Origin: a virus
Direction: 5' to 3' (one strand)
DNA length: 26,320 nt
IMG/VR virus record: IMGVR_UViG_3300017742_000097
Location: 1 to 26,320 of that record
The stretch's first letter is position 1; each line of letters opens with the position of its first letter. Of this stretch, positions 14,499 through 22,494 are shown in pieces. Below the pieces are notes generated by a model. The model was not told where the DNA came from and did no database searches. It worked only from the letters and a program-made list of their open reading frames with translations. Position numbers and translations under genes: made by a program.

Positions 14499-15852
14499 AG
14501 ATTACGAACCAGTTAGATTGCACACCAAAGAAGGTTCTGAAATAGGTCTCTATAAAAAATTAACAGAAGCAGGTACTCAATATGTTATCTATAGACATGC
14601 TGCCAGAGGTAAGATTAAAAACTTTGTTGGTAATTATGAATACATTGATAACAACAACGTATCACATTTAAAACCTATAGACTTAGAATACGGTAATAAA
14701 ATTTTAGATAGAGTAGAACAAGGAATGAAATATTCCAATATCTATATTTTCTATGATGTAAAAAGTGAAGATACAAAATTACCAGATGAACCAAGTGAAC
14801 AAGAACATAAATTTACATCTACAGGTATTAAATGGTGGCGACACCAAGAGGCAATGTTTAATTATAAGAATGGTAATCCTAATACAGTTATTTCCACACA
14901 CATAAGTCCTGAAGGTGCATGTAATCTTAAATGCCCATATTGTAGTGTAACATATAGAGATACACATACAAGAATAGATTTAGATACAATAAAAGACTAT
15001 GTACTAAAATTAAAGACAAGAGGATTAAAAGCAGTAATATTAACTGGTGGTGGCGAACCTACTGCTTACAAACATTTTAATGAATTAGTACGTTGGATAT
15101 ATGGCGAAGGATTAGAAGTTGCCTTAATTAGTAATGGTAGTAAACAATATTGGAAACGTATAGACGAAGATGTATGTAAAATGTTTAGTTGGGTTAGAAT
15201 ATCAATTAATGTATTTACAGATTGGGAAAACAGAATTGGTTTACCATTAGAAAAATTTGATATGAATAAAACAATTGTAGGTAACTCAATGGTCTATACA
15301 GTAGAACACGAACTATCAGACGAAGTAATGGAAGATAGAGTTGGGTTACTAGATAAAGTTTCTAAAGTGGCAGACGCTTGTGGTAGTAAGTATGTAAGAT
15401 TATTACCTAACTGTTTATTAGAACAAGAGAATTTAATTAGACAACATAAAAGTTTAGACAATGTATTGTCACAGGTAACAGATACAAGATTTTTTCATCA
15501 ATACAAAATACATGGAGCACCTAAAACTGCCACATGCCATCAATCATATTTCAGACCTTATCTAAGTGAAGAAGTACATAAAGAGACAGGTAAACCAGGT
15601 ACTGTTTATCCTTGTGATAGTGTTGTATTGAATGATAACTATGAACACTTTGCTGAAGAATATCAGTTATGCCATGCTAGTGATATATTAGACTACTTGG
15701 ATAAAAAAGTATTACAAAAATTTGACGCAACAAAAAGATGTACAGGTTGTGTCTTTACTGATAATGTCAATATGCTTGATGATTTTATAAATGATAAAGT
15801 TAACAGGTTTGACGAATTTAAGGAGCCGTTGACACATGAAAACTTTGTTTAA
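14482..15852 (+). CDS. Radical SAM enzyme
   Basis: 456 residues. The iron-sulfur motif CX3CX2C is seen as Cys147, Cys151 and Cys154 (ACNLKCPYC), followed by the GGGEPT motif (about 189-194) that binds the SAM amino group. Further Cys in the C-terminal part (TATCHQ, VYPCDS, QLCHAS, CTGC) could hold an auxiliary cluster, as in SPASM-type enzymes. The N-terminal 115 residues are an extra domain. It would perform a radical reaction on an unknown substrate, such as a sugar, peptide or nucleotide; the glycosyltransferases around it favour a sugar. Confidence 0.85.
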   Translation: MALKIKDYEPVRLHTKEGSEIGLYKKLTEAGTQYVIYRHAARGKIKNFVGNYEYIDNNNVSHLKPIDLEYGNKILDRVEQGMKYSNIYIFYDVKSEDTKLPDEPSEQEHKFTSTGIKWWRHQEAMFNYKNGNPNTVISTHISPEGACNLKCPYCSVTYRDTHTRIDLDTIKDYVLKLKTRGLKAVILTGGGEPTAYKHFNELVRWIYGEGLEVALISNGSKQYWKRIDEDVCKMFSWVRISINVFTDWENRIGLPLEKFDMNKTIVGNSMVYTVEHELSDEVMEDRVGLLDKVSKVADACGSKYVRLLPNCLLEQENLIRQHKSLDNVLSQVTDTRFFHQYKIHGAPKTATCHQSYFRPYLSEEVHKETGKPGTVYPCDSVVLNDNYEHFAEEYQLCHASDILDYLDKKVLQKFDATKRCTGCVFTDNVNMLDDFINDKVNRFDEFKEPLTHENFV

Positions 15853-16564
15853 ACCAGGTCAATTCTTTGACGAAAATTATTACGAAAGAGGTGCAGAAAC
15901 AGGTAAGAGTTTGTATTCACATTATAGATGGATGCCAGAACTCACAATACCTATGTGCCATCATATCGCCAAATACTTAGAATTAAAAGAAACAGATAAA
16001 GTATTAGACTTTGGTTGTGCCAAAGGATTTTCAGTATATGGTCTTAGACTATTAGGTTATAAGGCATATGGTGTAGATGTATCAGAATATGCAGTTAAGA
16101 AATCACCAGAAGAAATAAGAAAGTGGTTAGGTGTAATAGAACCACAAGAAGAATTAACATGTGCTGAAGGTGGTTATGACTGGATACTTTGTAAAGATAT
16201 ATTAGAACATGTACCCTATGAAAATATAGAACAACAACTGGAAGTATTTTACAAAGGTGGTAAAAGATTATTTGTAATTGTACCTATAGGTCGTAATGGT
16301 AAATATTTAATTGATAGTTATGAACAAGACAAGTCACACTTTATCAAAGAAGATATAGATTGGTGGTCTAAAAAGATAGAAGACGCAGGTTTTAAGATAG
16401 ACTTAGCAACTTATGATTTAGGTCCTTTTAAAAAGAACTGGCAATTTGAACCAGAAGGTAATGCCTTAATTATGGCAACAAGACCAAATACTTTACACGA
16501 AGATTTAATGATAGGTTTTGAAGAAGAAAAAAGACAAAGAGAATTAGAAGAAGAAGACGAATGA
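15836..16564 (+). CDS. SAM-dependent methyltransferase, class I
   Basis: 242 residues. Seen: motif I VLDFGCAKG at 57-65, an acidic residue ending strand 2 (YGVDVSE, Asp81) and a WILCKDILEHV segment at about 116-126, which is the typical strand 4 of Methyltransf_11/23 type enzymes. AAGGAG at about 15820 precedes the ATG. The C-terminus is a run of charged residues. The acceptor is unknown; in sugar pathways such enzymes methylate hydroxyl or carboxyl groups. It overlaps the carbamoyltransferase gene by ATGA. Confidence 0.85.
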   Translation: MKTLFKPGQFFDENYYERGAETGKSLYSHYRWMPELTIPMCHHIAKYLELKETDKVLDFGCAKGFSVYGLRLLGYKAYGVDVSEYAVKKSPEEIRKWLGVIEPQEELTCAEGGYDWILCKDILEHVPYENIEQQLEVFYKGGKRLFVIVPIGRNGKYLIDSYEQDKSHFIKEDIDWWSKKIEDAGFKIDLATYDLGPFKKNWQFEPEGNALIMATRPNTLHEDLMIGFEEEKRQRELEEEDE

Positions 16565-18093
16565 TTATATTAGGATTGTACTTTGGTCATAATGCTGCTG
16601 CCTGTGTACTGAAAGATGGCGAAGTATTAATTAATTGGGAACTAGAAAGATTTACGAGAATAAAACATGACTTTGGTTTTAGTCAGGAATTTATTGATAA
16701 AACATTAGAACATTGTGGTTTAACAATGAATGATGTTGACCATATTGCATGTAATAATCCAGGCACAATTACTAGATGGATTGAACAACACATGCCAGAA
16801 AGAAAATTAAATTTTGAAGTACCTAGTGCAAAGACTTTAGAATATAAAAAGTTTGATAGAGGTTATATTGTTAATCATCATTTAGCACACGCAGCTTCAA
16901 CATACTATACAAGTCCTTTTGATACTGCCACAATCTTTACATGGGACGGTGGTGGTGATAGTGAGAACTCTAGTGTATCACAAGGTGTTGGTAATAAAAT
17001 AGAACAATATAAACCTGACGCAAGAAAGAACTTAGCGGCATACTGGTCAAGCATTACAATTAATAATTATAGAATGAAAAGAGTACATGCTTGGGATCCA
17101 GGTTCTGGTGCAGGTAAAGTTATGGGTCTTGCAAGTTATGGTAATGCTAATGAAAACTTGATAGAAAAAATAGAGCGAACATTATCAGAGGCACCAAGAC
17201 ATGAATATTATGACCCACGTGCCAGAGCATATAACAATTGCGAAGACTTATCAGATACAAAAACATCTAATAGTCAAAATGTGGCAGCAAGTTTACAAAG
17301 TCTTACTACACGAACACTATTAACTGAAATAAAGAATATTTACACAGGTAATCAAAACTTATGTTATGCAGGTGGACTTGCGTTAAATTGTATTGCAAAT
17401 AGAGAGATTATCAAACAGACAAAGTTTGAAAAATTACATGTTCCTCCGTTTCCTAACGACACAGGATTAGCGATAGGGTGTGCTTTGTACATCTGGCACC
17501 ATGTGTTAGATAACCCTAAGAAAACATCATATTTTAGTCCTTATACAGGACCAGATTATAATGTAGGACAACCTGACATTGAAAGAGTTGGTAACCTACT
17601 TGCAGATAATAAAGTTATATGTTACTATGAAGGTCGTAGTGAGAGTGGACCTAGAGCATTAGGACATAGAAGTATTTTATGTAATCCAGGTATTGATGGC
17701 ATAAGAGATAGATTAAACTACAAAGTAAAAATGAGAGAATGGTACAGACCATATGCACCCATTATACCTGAAGAAAATGCCAAAGAAATGTTATTAGATT
17801 ATAACGAATGGTCACCTTATATGCAAACAAGTGCCATAGTTAAACACGAATATGATGAGGCATTATCAGGCGTTACACAAGTTGATGGTAGTACAAGAGC
17901 ACAAATTTTAAAACATGACCATAATGAAACACTATATAATATTATACAACAAAGTAAATTGCCTGCTTTGTTGAATACAAGTTTTAACTACCAAGAACCT
18001 ATAGTTGAAACACCTGAACAGGCGAAGGCAACATTTGATAGAATGAAAGATGTTGATGTATTAGTAATTGGAGATAAAATATATGAAAGATAG
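16561..18093 (+). CDS. Carbamoyltransferase, NodU/CmcH/TobZ family
   Basis: 510 residues, near the usual length. The family transfers a carbamoyl group from carbamoyl phosphate, through carbamoyl-AMP, to a hydroxyl of a sugar or antibiotic. Seen: the N-terminal ASKHA-like domain with GHNAAACVLKDG (about 9-20), NHHLAHAAS at 105-113 with conserved His and a WDGGGDS loop at 128-134; and the C-terminal YrdC-like domain with GRSESGPRALGHRSIL (about 356-371). All key motifs look intact. The presence of this gene suggests that the island makes a carbamoylated product. Confidence 0.92.
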   Translation: MIILGLYFGHNAAACVLKDGEVLINWELERFTRIKHDFGFSQEFIDKTLEHCGLTMNDVDHIACNNPGTITRWIEQHMPERKLNFEVPSAKTLEYKKFDRGYIVNHHLAHAASTYYTSPFDTATIFTWDGGGDSENSSVSQGVGNKIEQYKPDARKNLAAYWSSITINNYRMKRVHAWDPGSGAGKVMGLASYGNANENLIEKIERTLSEAPRHEYYDPRARAYNNCEDLSDTKTSNSQNVAASLQSLTTRTLLTEIKNIYTGNQNLCYAGGLALNCIANREIIKQTKFEKLHVPPFPNDTGLAIGCALYIWHHVLDNPKKTSYFSPYTGPDYNVGQPDIERVGNLLADNKVICYYEGRSESGPRALGHRSILCNPGIDGIRDRLNYKVKMREWYRPYAPIIPEENAKEMLLDYNEWSPYMQTSAIVKHEYDEALSGVTQVDGSTRAQILKHDHNETLYNIIQQSKLPALLNTSFNYQEPIVETPEQAKATFDRMKDVDVLVIGDKIYER

Positions 18094-18841
18094 AATTGAC
18101 CACATAGTAAAATGGATAAAAGATTATGCAAACAAATATAACAAGACAACATTAGTTATAGGTGTATCAGGTGGTATAGATAGTGCAGTAGCGTCAACGC
18201 TATGTGCTATGACAGGTATCAAAGTCATACCAATTGTAATGTCAATTAAAAATAAAGATACATTAGCATTAGAACATGCTTGGTGGTTAGATGAGAATTT
18301 TGATAATGTAAGTCGTAGAGTTATTAACTTAGAAAAAATATTCCATGAGTTTGAAAACGCAAGTAATTATCTAGGTGCTGATAGTAAATTAGCATTTGCA
18401 AATAGTCGTAGTAGATTAAGAATGATGATGTTATATCAAGTGGCACAAAGTAATAATGGATTAGTTGTAGGCACAGGTAATAAAGTAGAAGATTTTGGTG
18501 TAGGTTTCTATACTAAGTATGGTGATGGTGGTGTTGATATATCACCTATTGCAGATTGTATGAAAACAGATGTATGGAAAATTGCAAAAGAATTAAATAT
18601 ATTACAATCAATACAAGAGGCAAAACCAACAGATGGTTTATGGGACGATGGAAGAACAGATGAAGACCAACTTGGTGTAAGTTATGAAGATTTAGAAAAA
18701 TCAATGAAGCAAGACCAAATGAATGCTATTGTAACTAAACCTAGTGACCAAGAAAAAATGAAGATATATATAAAACACAGAAAACAAAACTTACATAAAA
18801 TGGAACCTATTCCAGTATGTAGCATGGAGAAATTTAAATGA
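18083..18841 (+). CDS. nadE: NH3-dependent NAD+ synthetase
   Basis: 252 residues from the ATG at 18083, which has GGAG about 10 bases ahead; an in-frame TTG at 18068 is less likely. NadE converts deamido-NAD to NAD with ATP and ammonia. Seen: PP-loop SGGIDS at 29-34, GTGNKVEDFGVGFYTKYGDG at 130-149 and PTDGLWDDGRTDEDQLG at 182-198, all close to the bacterial and archaeal consensus. There is no glutaminase domain. It overlaps both neighbours by a few bases. It may raise NAD for the dehydrogenase next door or offset NAD loss during infection. Confidence 0.9.
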   Translation: MKDRIDHIVKWIKDYANKYNKTTLVIGVSGGIDSAVASTLCAMTGIKVIPIVMSIKNKDTLALEHAWWLDENFDNVSRRVINLEKIFHEFENASNYLGADSKLAFANSRSRLRMMMLYQVAQSNNGLVVGTGNKVEDFGVGFYTKYGDGGVDISPIADCMKTDVWKIAKELNILQSIQEAKPTDGLWDDGRTDEDQLGVSYEDLEKSMKQDQMNAIVTKPSDQEKMKIYIKHRKQNLHKMEPIPVCSMEKFK

Positions 18842-19983
18842 AAGTAGGATTTATAGGACTAGGTAAACTAGGCAGAGACGCAGCTGAAGTATTAGCAGAA
18901 AAACATGATGTAACAGGTTATGACCCTAACATAGATGTACCAGGATTATCAGGTACACAAGAGCAAGCATGTAAAGGTAAAGATGTAGTTTTAATTGCAG
19001 TACAAACACCACATATACCGGCATATGATGGTAAAGACCCAACATCACATTTACCACCAAGAGATTTTGATTATTCATATATCATAGAAGCAACAAAACA
19101 AGTTGACGCATTGGTAGATAAAGGTACTTTAATTTCTGTTATATCAACTATGTTACCAGGTACTGTAAGAAAAGAAATACAACCACTTGTACAAAATGGT
19201 CAGTTTATTTACAATCCTTATTTGATTGCACAAGGTACTGTAAAATGGGATATGAGAAATCCTGAAATGATTATGATAGGTACGGAAGATGGTGAAGAAA
19301 GTTTAGCAGTAGATATGTTGCATGACTTATATAATCCTATCTTAGAAAAAGAAGTAAGATATGAATTAGGTACATGGGAAGAAATAGAGGCACTCAAAGT
19401 TTTTTATAATACTTTTATTTCTACAAAACTTGCATTAGTTAATATGATACAAGACACGGCAATGAATGTTGGTCATATGAATGTTGATGTTGTAACAAAG
19501 GCATTAGCAAACAGTACGCAACGAATTATGGGACCTAGTTATATGAAAGCAGGTTTTGGTGACGGTGGTGGTTGTCATCCTAGAGATAATATCGCATTAA
19601 GAGTATTGAATGAAAGATATGACTATGGTTATGATTTATTTGACGCTATTATGAAAGCAAGAGAAGAGCAAGCTCGTAATATGGCAAAATATTGTGTATC
19701 TTTTAAAATGCCAGTAGTAATACTTGGTAGAGGTTTTAAACCAGGTGTTGAACAAACAGCAGGAAGTCCTTCTTTGTTAGTTGGTTGGTATGTTGGAAAG
19801 TTAACTACTAATACAGTATATTATGACCACGCACCAGATGAAGGCGCTTATACGTTTTTAATACACGATAAAGCAATGATACCAAAAGAATGGAATCCAG
19901 GTAGTTGTATTATAGACCCTTATAGAGAATTAGGTCCAGTTAAAAATTGTGTGGTAAAACATTATGGTAACACTCGCAGATAG
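18838..19983 (+). CDS. UDP-glucose/GDP-mannose 6-dehydrogenase family protein
   Basis: 381 residues. The family uses two NAD+ to oxidise a nucleotide sugar to a uronic acid. Seen: Rossmann GLGKLG at 7-12 with Asp29 for the NAD ribose, the AVQTP segment at 54-58, Lys187 and Asn191 (EALKVFYNTF), and the catalytic Cys246 in a GDGGGCHPRD setting in place of the usual GGSCFPKD. The C-terminal domain has LGRGFKPGVEQTAGSPS, the normal nucleotide-sugar-binding signature. The substrate sugar cannot be told. The end overlaps the next gene by 20 bases. Confidence 0.85.
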   Translation: MKVGFIGLGKLGRDAAEVLAEKHDVTGYDPNIDVPGLSGTQEQACKGKDVVLIAVQTPHIPAYDGKDPTSHLPPRDFDYSYIIEATKQVDALVDKGTLISVISTMLPGTVRKEIQPLVQNGQFIYNPYLIAQGTVKWDMRNPEMIMIGTEDGEESLAVDMLHDLYNPILEKEVRYELGTWEEIEALKVFYNTFISTKLALVNMIQDTAMNVGHMNVDVVTKALANSTQRIMGPSYMKAGFGDGGGCHPRDNIALRVLNERYDYGYDLFDAIMKAREEQARNMAKYCVSFKMPVVILGRGFKPGVEQTAGSPSLLVGWYVGKLTTNTVYYDHAPDEGAYTFLIHDKAMIPKEWNPGSCIIDPYRELGPVKNCVVKHYGNTRR

Positions 19984-20452
19984 AAAGATTGGTACAAACG
20001 TATTAGTTAATCTTGTTAATATACGTTCAACTCTACCACAAAAACTTGTAAGTGAACAAAGACATTTACAAAAAGATTATAATTCTTATGTAGAATATTT
20101 AAGTGCAAGGTGTGAAGCATTTGTAGATAGAGGTTGGAAAATTAATATAATGAATGATGTTATTGATGAAACTATTAATGATAGAAGTATTATACATCCT
20201 TTATTTCATTTTAAAAAATTTAAAAAACGAAAGTTTATACCAGAAGATGAGATAAGAAGTTATAATAAAATATTTGTTGCAGGTGTATTTTTACAACATC
20301 AAGTATTAGAAAAGTATCAAATGTTAAGAAGAACAAATCCTGAAACATATATTACACCTACAATATCATTTTGCCAAGAATGGGGATATGATACACAAAA
20401 AAATGAAAACTGGAAAAAACTTGTAACTTTAGATATGTTTGCTTATGTTTAA
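19964..20452 (+). CDS. Unknown protein in the sugar island
   Basis: 162 residues, no recognised family. The N-terminus (LADRKIGTNVLVNLVNIRS) reads like a strand-turn-strand start, and a central segment (RGWKINIMNDVIDETINDR) has acidic residues that might bind a metal. A basic FHFKKFKKRKF patch lies at about 81-91. No signal peptide or membrane helix. It overlaps the dehydrogenase by 20 bases and the oxygenase-like gene by 8, so it is co-translated. It might be a remote enzyme, but nothing in the sequence shows which. Confidence 0.65.
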   Translation: MVTLADRKIGTNVLVNLVNIRSTLPQKLVSEQRHLQKDYNSYVEYLSARCEAFVDRGWKINIMNDVIDETINDRSIIHPLFHFKKFKKRKFIPEDEIRSYNKIFVAGVFLQHQVLEKYQMLRRTNPETYITPTISFCQEWGYDTQKNENWKKLVTLDMFAYV

Positions 20453-21077
20453 TATACCTTATTGGAAATATAATGTGGATCCTAAAAGTTATGATAGAGA
20501 TACCATACTTGCAGATATAGAACATAACTATAGTTTAGATAGTGATAGAAATAAATGGGACGGCAACAATTACTTAAATAGTAAACTACATCATAGTAAT
20601 AGAGATATAGACAACCCTAAATTTAAAAAGATTAATTACAAATCTTTAGTGCCAGTTTACCATAAAATTTTTGATGGGTTTTGTAAAACGTTAGAACTTA
20701 CATCTACCTTTTCCTATGCATTTGATATTACAAATTATACTGCTATGAAATCAGGTCAATATATGCGACCACATAACCATATAGGTGATAGTGATTTTAC
20801 TTGTATTCATTATTTAAAGTTTAATCCTAAGAAACACCAATCCACAGTATTTCACAATGCCAATCATTGGGCAGACGATTATCAATATCTTAGACCTACG
20901 TTATATAAGAAACTAGATATCAATAACGAAAAACATAGTTATCTTTTAAAATACTATAAACTACCTACTGAACAGGATACCTTTGTTATCACACCTTCCA
21001 GTTTGATACACGAAGTACCACCTTTCAAATCAGACGAATTAAGGGTTACCTTAGTCGTAAATCTTCAAATTAAATAG
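20445..21077 (+). CDS. 2OG-Fe(II) oxygenase-like protein
   Basis: 210 residues from ATG 20445. Members of this superfamily use 2-oxoglutarate, oxygen and Fe(II) to hydroxylate protein, nucleic acid or small molecules. Seen: a first metal motif region MRPHNHIGDSDF (His110, His112, Asp115) and a second region ITPSSLIHEVPP with His189 and then RVTLVVN with Arg200, which would bind 2-oxoglutarate. This resembles the putative 2OG-Fe(II) family common in marine phages (PF13759-like, from memory). It is the last gene of the island, followed by a 134-base gap before the next promoter-driven gene. Confidence 0.75.
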   Translation: MFNIPYWKYNVDPKSYDRDTILADIEHNYSLDSDRNKWDGNNYLNSKLHHSNRDIDNPKFKKINYKSLVPVYHKIFDGFCKTLELTSTFSYAFDITNYTAMKSGQYMRPHNHIGDSDFTCIHYLKFNPKKHQSTVFHNANHWADDYQYLRPTLYKKLDINNEKHSYLLKYYKLPTEQDTFVITPSSLIHEVPPFKSDELRVTLVVNLQIK

Positions 21078-21095
21078 AACAAAACAAGAACATTG

Positions 21096-21141
21096 GCTGT
21101 GCAGATTGTCGCACCAGCACTAAACCATTGCCAGGCAACGG
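21096..21141 (+). other. Structured non-coding segment with two adjacent hairpins
   Basis: The gap after the island holds two potential stems. GCTGTGC (21096-21102) can pair with GCACCAGC (21111-21118) with one bulged C. CCATTGCC and GGCAACGG (21125-21141) form a near-perfect palindrome with one mismatch. The segment is GC-rich for this genome. No T tract follows directly, so it is not a classic terminator; an mRNA 3'-end stabiliser or small RNA is possible. The rest of the gap holds the 21172 promoter. Confidence 0.35.
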
Positions 21142-21171
21142 AACTAATTTACATTTTTATGCCAATAGTTG

Positions 21172-21200
21172 TTGACTTTTTGGTCTTTTTCATGTATAGT
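21172..21200 (+). promoter_or_regulatory. Sigma70-type promoter after the sugar island
   Basis: TTGACT (21172-21177), 17-base spacer, TATAGT (21195-21200). An ATG stands at 21212, 12 bases after the end of the -10, as at 5912 and 22495. Expected start is near 21206-21207. It opens the cluster of small envelope genes. Confidence 0.75.
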
Positions 21201-21235
21201 ATATCTATATTATGAATAAAACAAAGGAAAACATT

Positions 21236-21439
21236 ATGACATATGAACAAATGAGTGACAAAATTACCAAGTTAATTGATAACGCTGAAGAAAAAATGAA
21301 TGAGTTGATTGAAGACTATAACGAGAATAATAAAGAAAACACAGAAGTTGATACTGTTGATTTATCTAGTAAGTTTTCAGAATTACAAGATTACTTAGAA
21401 GACTATACAACTGAGTTTAAAGAAGTAGAAATACAATAA
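21236..21439 (+). CDS. Small acidic protein, unknown function
   Basis: 67 residues from the ATG at 21236, which has AAAGGA at 21223-21228 with 7-base spacing. An in-frame ATG at 21212 would add 8 residues and would lie about 5 bases from the promoter's start site; both starts could be used. The protein is rich in Glu, Asp and Lys, fully helical in appearance and without a recognised domain. Small acidic early phage proteins often bind host proteins, for example as inhibitors or DNA mimics, but no specific evidence supports this here. Confidence 0.65.
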   Translation: MTYEQMSDKITKLIDNAEEKMNELIEDYNENNKENTEVDTVDLSSKFSELQDYLEDYTTEFKEVEIQ

Positions 21440-21458
21440 CTAGAAAGAGAGATATATT

Positions 21459-21638
21459 ATGAACACATTTTTTTCAATGACTACGATACTTGCTGCCATC
21501 ATGGCGGTTGGTGCTATAGACGATTGTAAAGGACATTGTATGGGTAATGAAAACTGGACTATGTTTTTTATTATGACAGCAATAATGATTGTATCCATTA
21601 TAATGACTATATTAACTTTAAAGAAGGAGAATGCTTAA
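21459..21638 (+). CDS. 59-residue two-span membrane protein
   Basis: It starts with ATG behind GAAAGAGAG and its stop overlaps the next ATG (TAATG). Two hydrophobic segments (about 3-20 and 35-54) flank a short loop with two Cys (DDCKGHCMGN, residues 21-30). The protein is rich in Met and Ile. It is probably a hairpin in the inner membrane with the Cys loop outside or inside. Function unknown; it belongs to a run of envelope-directed small genes. Confidence 0.65.
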   Translation: MNTFFSMTTILAAIMAVGAIDDCKGHCMGNENWTMFFIMTAIMIVSIIMTILTLKKENA

Positions 21639-21982
21639 TGAGAAAAACATTTTTTTACGTTTTTGTTGCTTGGGTCTATATTTGGTCTTGGTCAATATTT
21701 AACGTAGTGAAAGCAGATGAACCAATAGTTTCAAAAGAGTATGTTGAAACAGTTGTTAGTCATGTAATTAGAAATATGAATAACATGGACCATAGCGAAG
21801 TGTTAAGTGACGACCTTGCTAGAATTGCCCATATGTATACCATTGATATGTTGATAAGTGTACAGAAACATTTACCTTACATATTAGAAGGTGCTATAGC
21901 TGATATGAGACTAAAAGCAGATAAAGAATATAAATGTAAACTACAAGGTGACAGTAAGAACAAGGAGTGTTATGACAATTAA
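21638..21982 (+). CDS. Small secreted or membrane-anchored protein
   Basis: 114 residues. A signal peptide is likely: basic start (MRK), aromatic hydrophobic core and a possible cleavage after VKA (residue 26). The mature part is helical and charged, with two Cys near the C-terminus (EYKCKLQ and KECYDN) that could form a disulfide, fitting a periplasmic place. AAGGAG lies ahead of the ATG. The last 11 bases overlap the next gene. Function not recognised. Confidence 0.7.
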   Translation: MRKTFFYVFVAWVYIWSWSIFNVVKADEPIVSKEYVETVVSHVIRNMNNMDHSEVLSDDLARIAHMYTIDMLISVQKHLPYILEGAIADMRLKADKEYKCKLQGDSKNKECYDN

Positions 21983-22208
21983 GACAAAAGAAGATATTAT
22001 AGAAACATTAGAATATGCCATCAAAGATATTAAGAGTGGTATGGAAGAAAGTGGTATTGCAGAACTGGAAGATTTAGTGAAAGATATTAAGGATCCTAAA
22101 ATGATGACAGTTGATTTAAAGAAACAGTATGATTGGAGAACTGATTACGATTGGACTGATTTGAATGACCATCCTGTAGATTTGCCAGATGGTTGGATAA
22201 AAGTATGA
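21972..22208 (+). CDS. Small acidic hypothetical protein
   Basis: 78 residues from the ATG at 21972, which follows AAGGAG; a GTG 24 bases upstream is in frame but has no good site. The first half is an acidic helix with the repeated idea IKDIKSG / VKDIKDP; the C-terminal part is rich in Asp and Trp (DWRTDYDWTDL, then LPDGWIKV). No known domain. The gene overlaps both the one before and the one after, which marks it as part of the operon from 21172. Confidence 0.65.
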   Translation: MTIKTKEDIIETLEYAIKDIKSGMEESGIAELEDLVKDIKDPKMMTVDLKKQYDWRTDYDWTDLNDHPVDLPDGWIKV

Positions 22209-22234
22209 GTTTAAAAAAACGAAAGGAAACAATT

Positions 22235-22450
22235 ATGATTGCAGAATTAACATTTATTGATGAGTTGAAGGATATTAAGAACTCCTTAGGAGTAGGTACA
22301 GATAATGCTACCTTTAAATTAATTGATACTATTCAGAGGAAGTGGGAGAAACAGGTAGACGATTTTGAGAAAGCAGTGGCACCACAGGATCCTGTAGAAA
22401 TGGTTGAAGTAATGGGTATTACAGGACTAGAACAAAACGAGAACAAATAA
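22235..22450 (+). CDS. Small hypothetical protein
   Basis: 71 residues from ATG 22235, chosen because AAAGGA stands just upstream; an in-frame ATG at 22205 overlaps the previous stop but has no ribosome site. The protein is acidic and mostly helical (FIDELKDIKNSLGVG, then TFKLIDTIQRKWEKQ). No membrane segment or motif. It is the last gene before the 22455 promoter, and no terminator stands between them. Confidence 0.6.
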   Translation: MIAELTFIDELKDIKNSLGVGTDNATFKLIDTIQRKWEKQVDDFEKAVAPQDPVEMVEVMGITGLEQNENK

Positions 22451-22454
22451 AGGC

Positions 22455-22483
22455 TTGACAAAAGCACTCTTTTATGATAGGAT
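22455..22483 (+). promoter_or_regulatory. Sigma70-type promoter with leaderless geometry
   Basis: Consensus TTGACA (22455-22460), 17-base spacer, TAGGAT (22478-22483) with an extended -10 TG at 22475-22476. The ATG at 22495 is 12 bases after the -10, and the region between (ATAGACAATAG) resembles those of the promoters at 5872 and 21172. Confidence 0.7.
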
Positions 22484-22494
22484 ATAGACAATAG

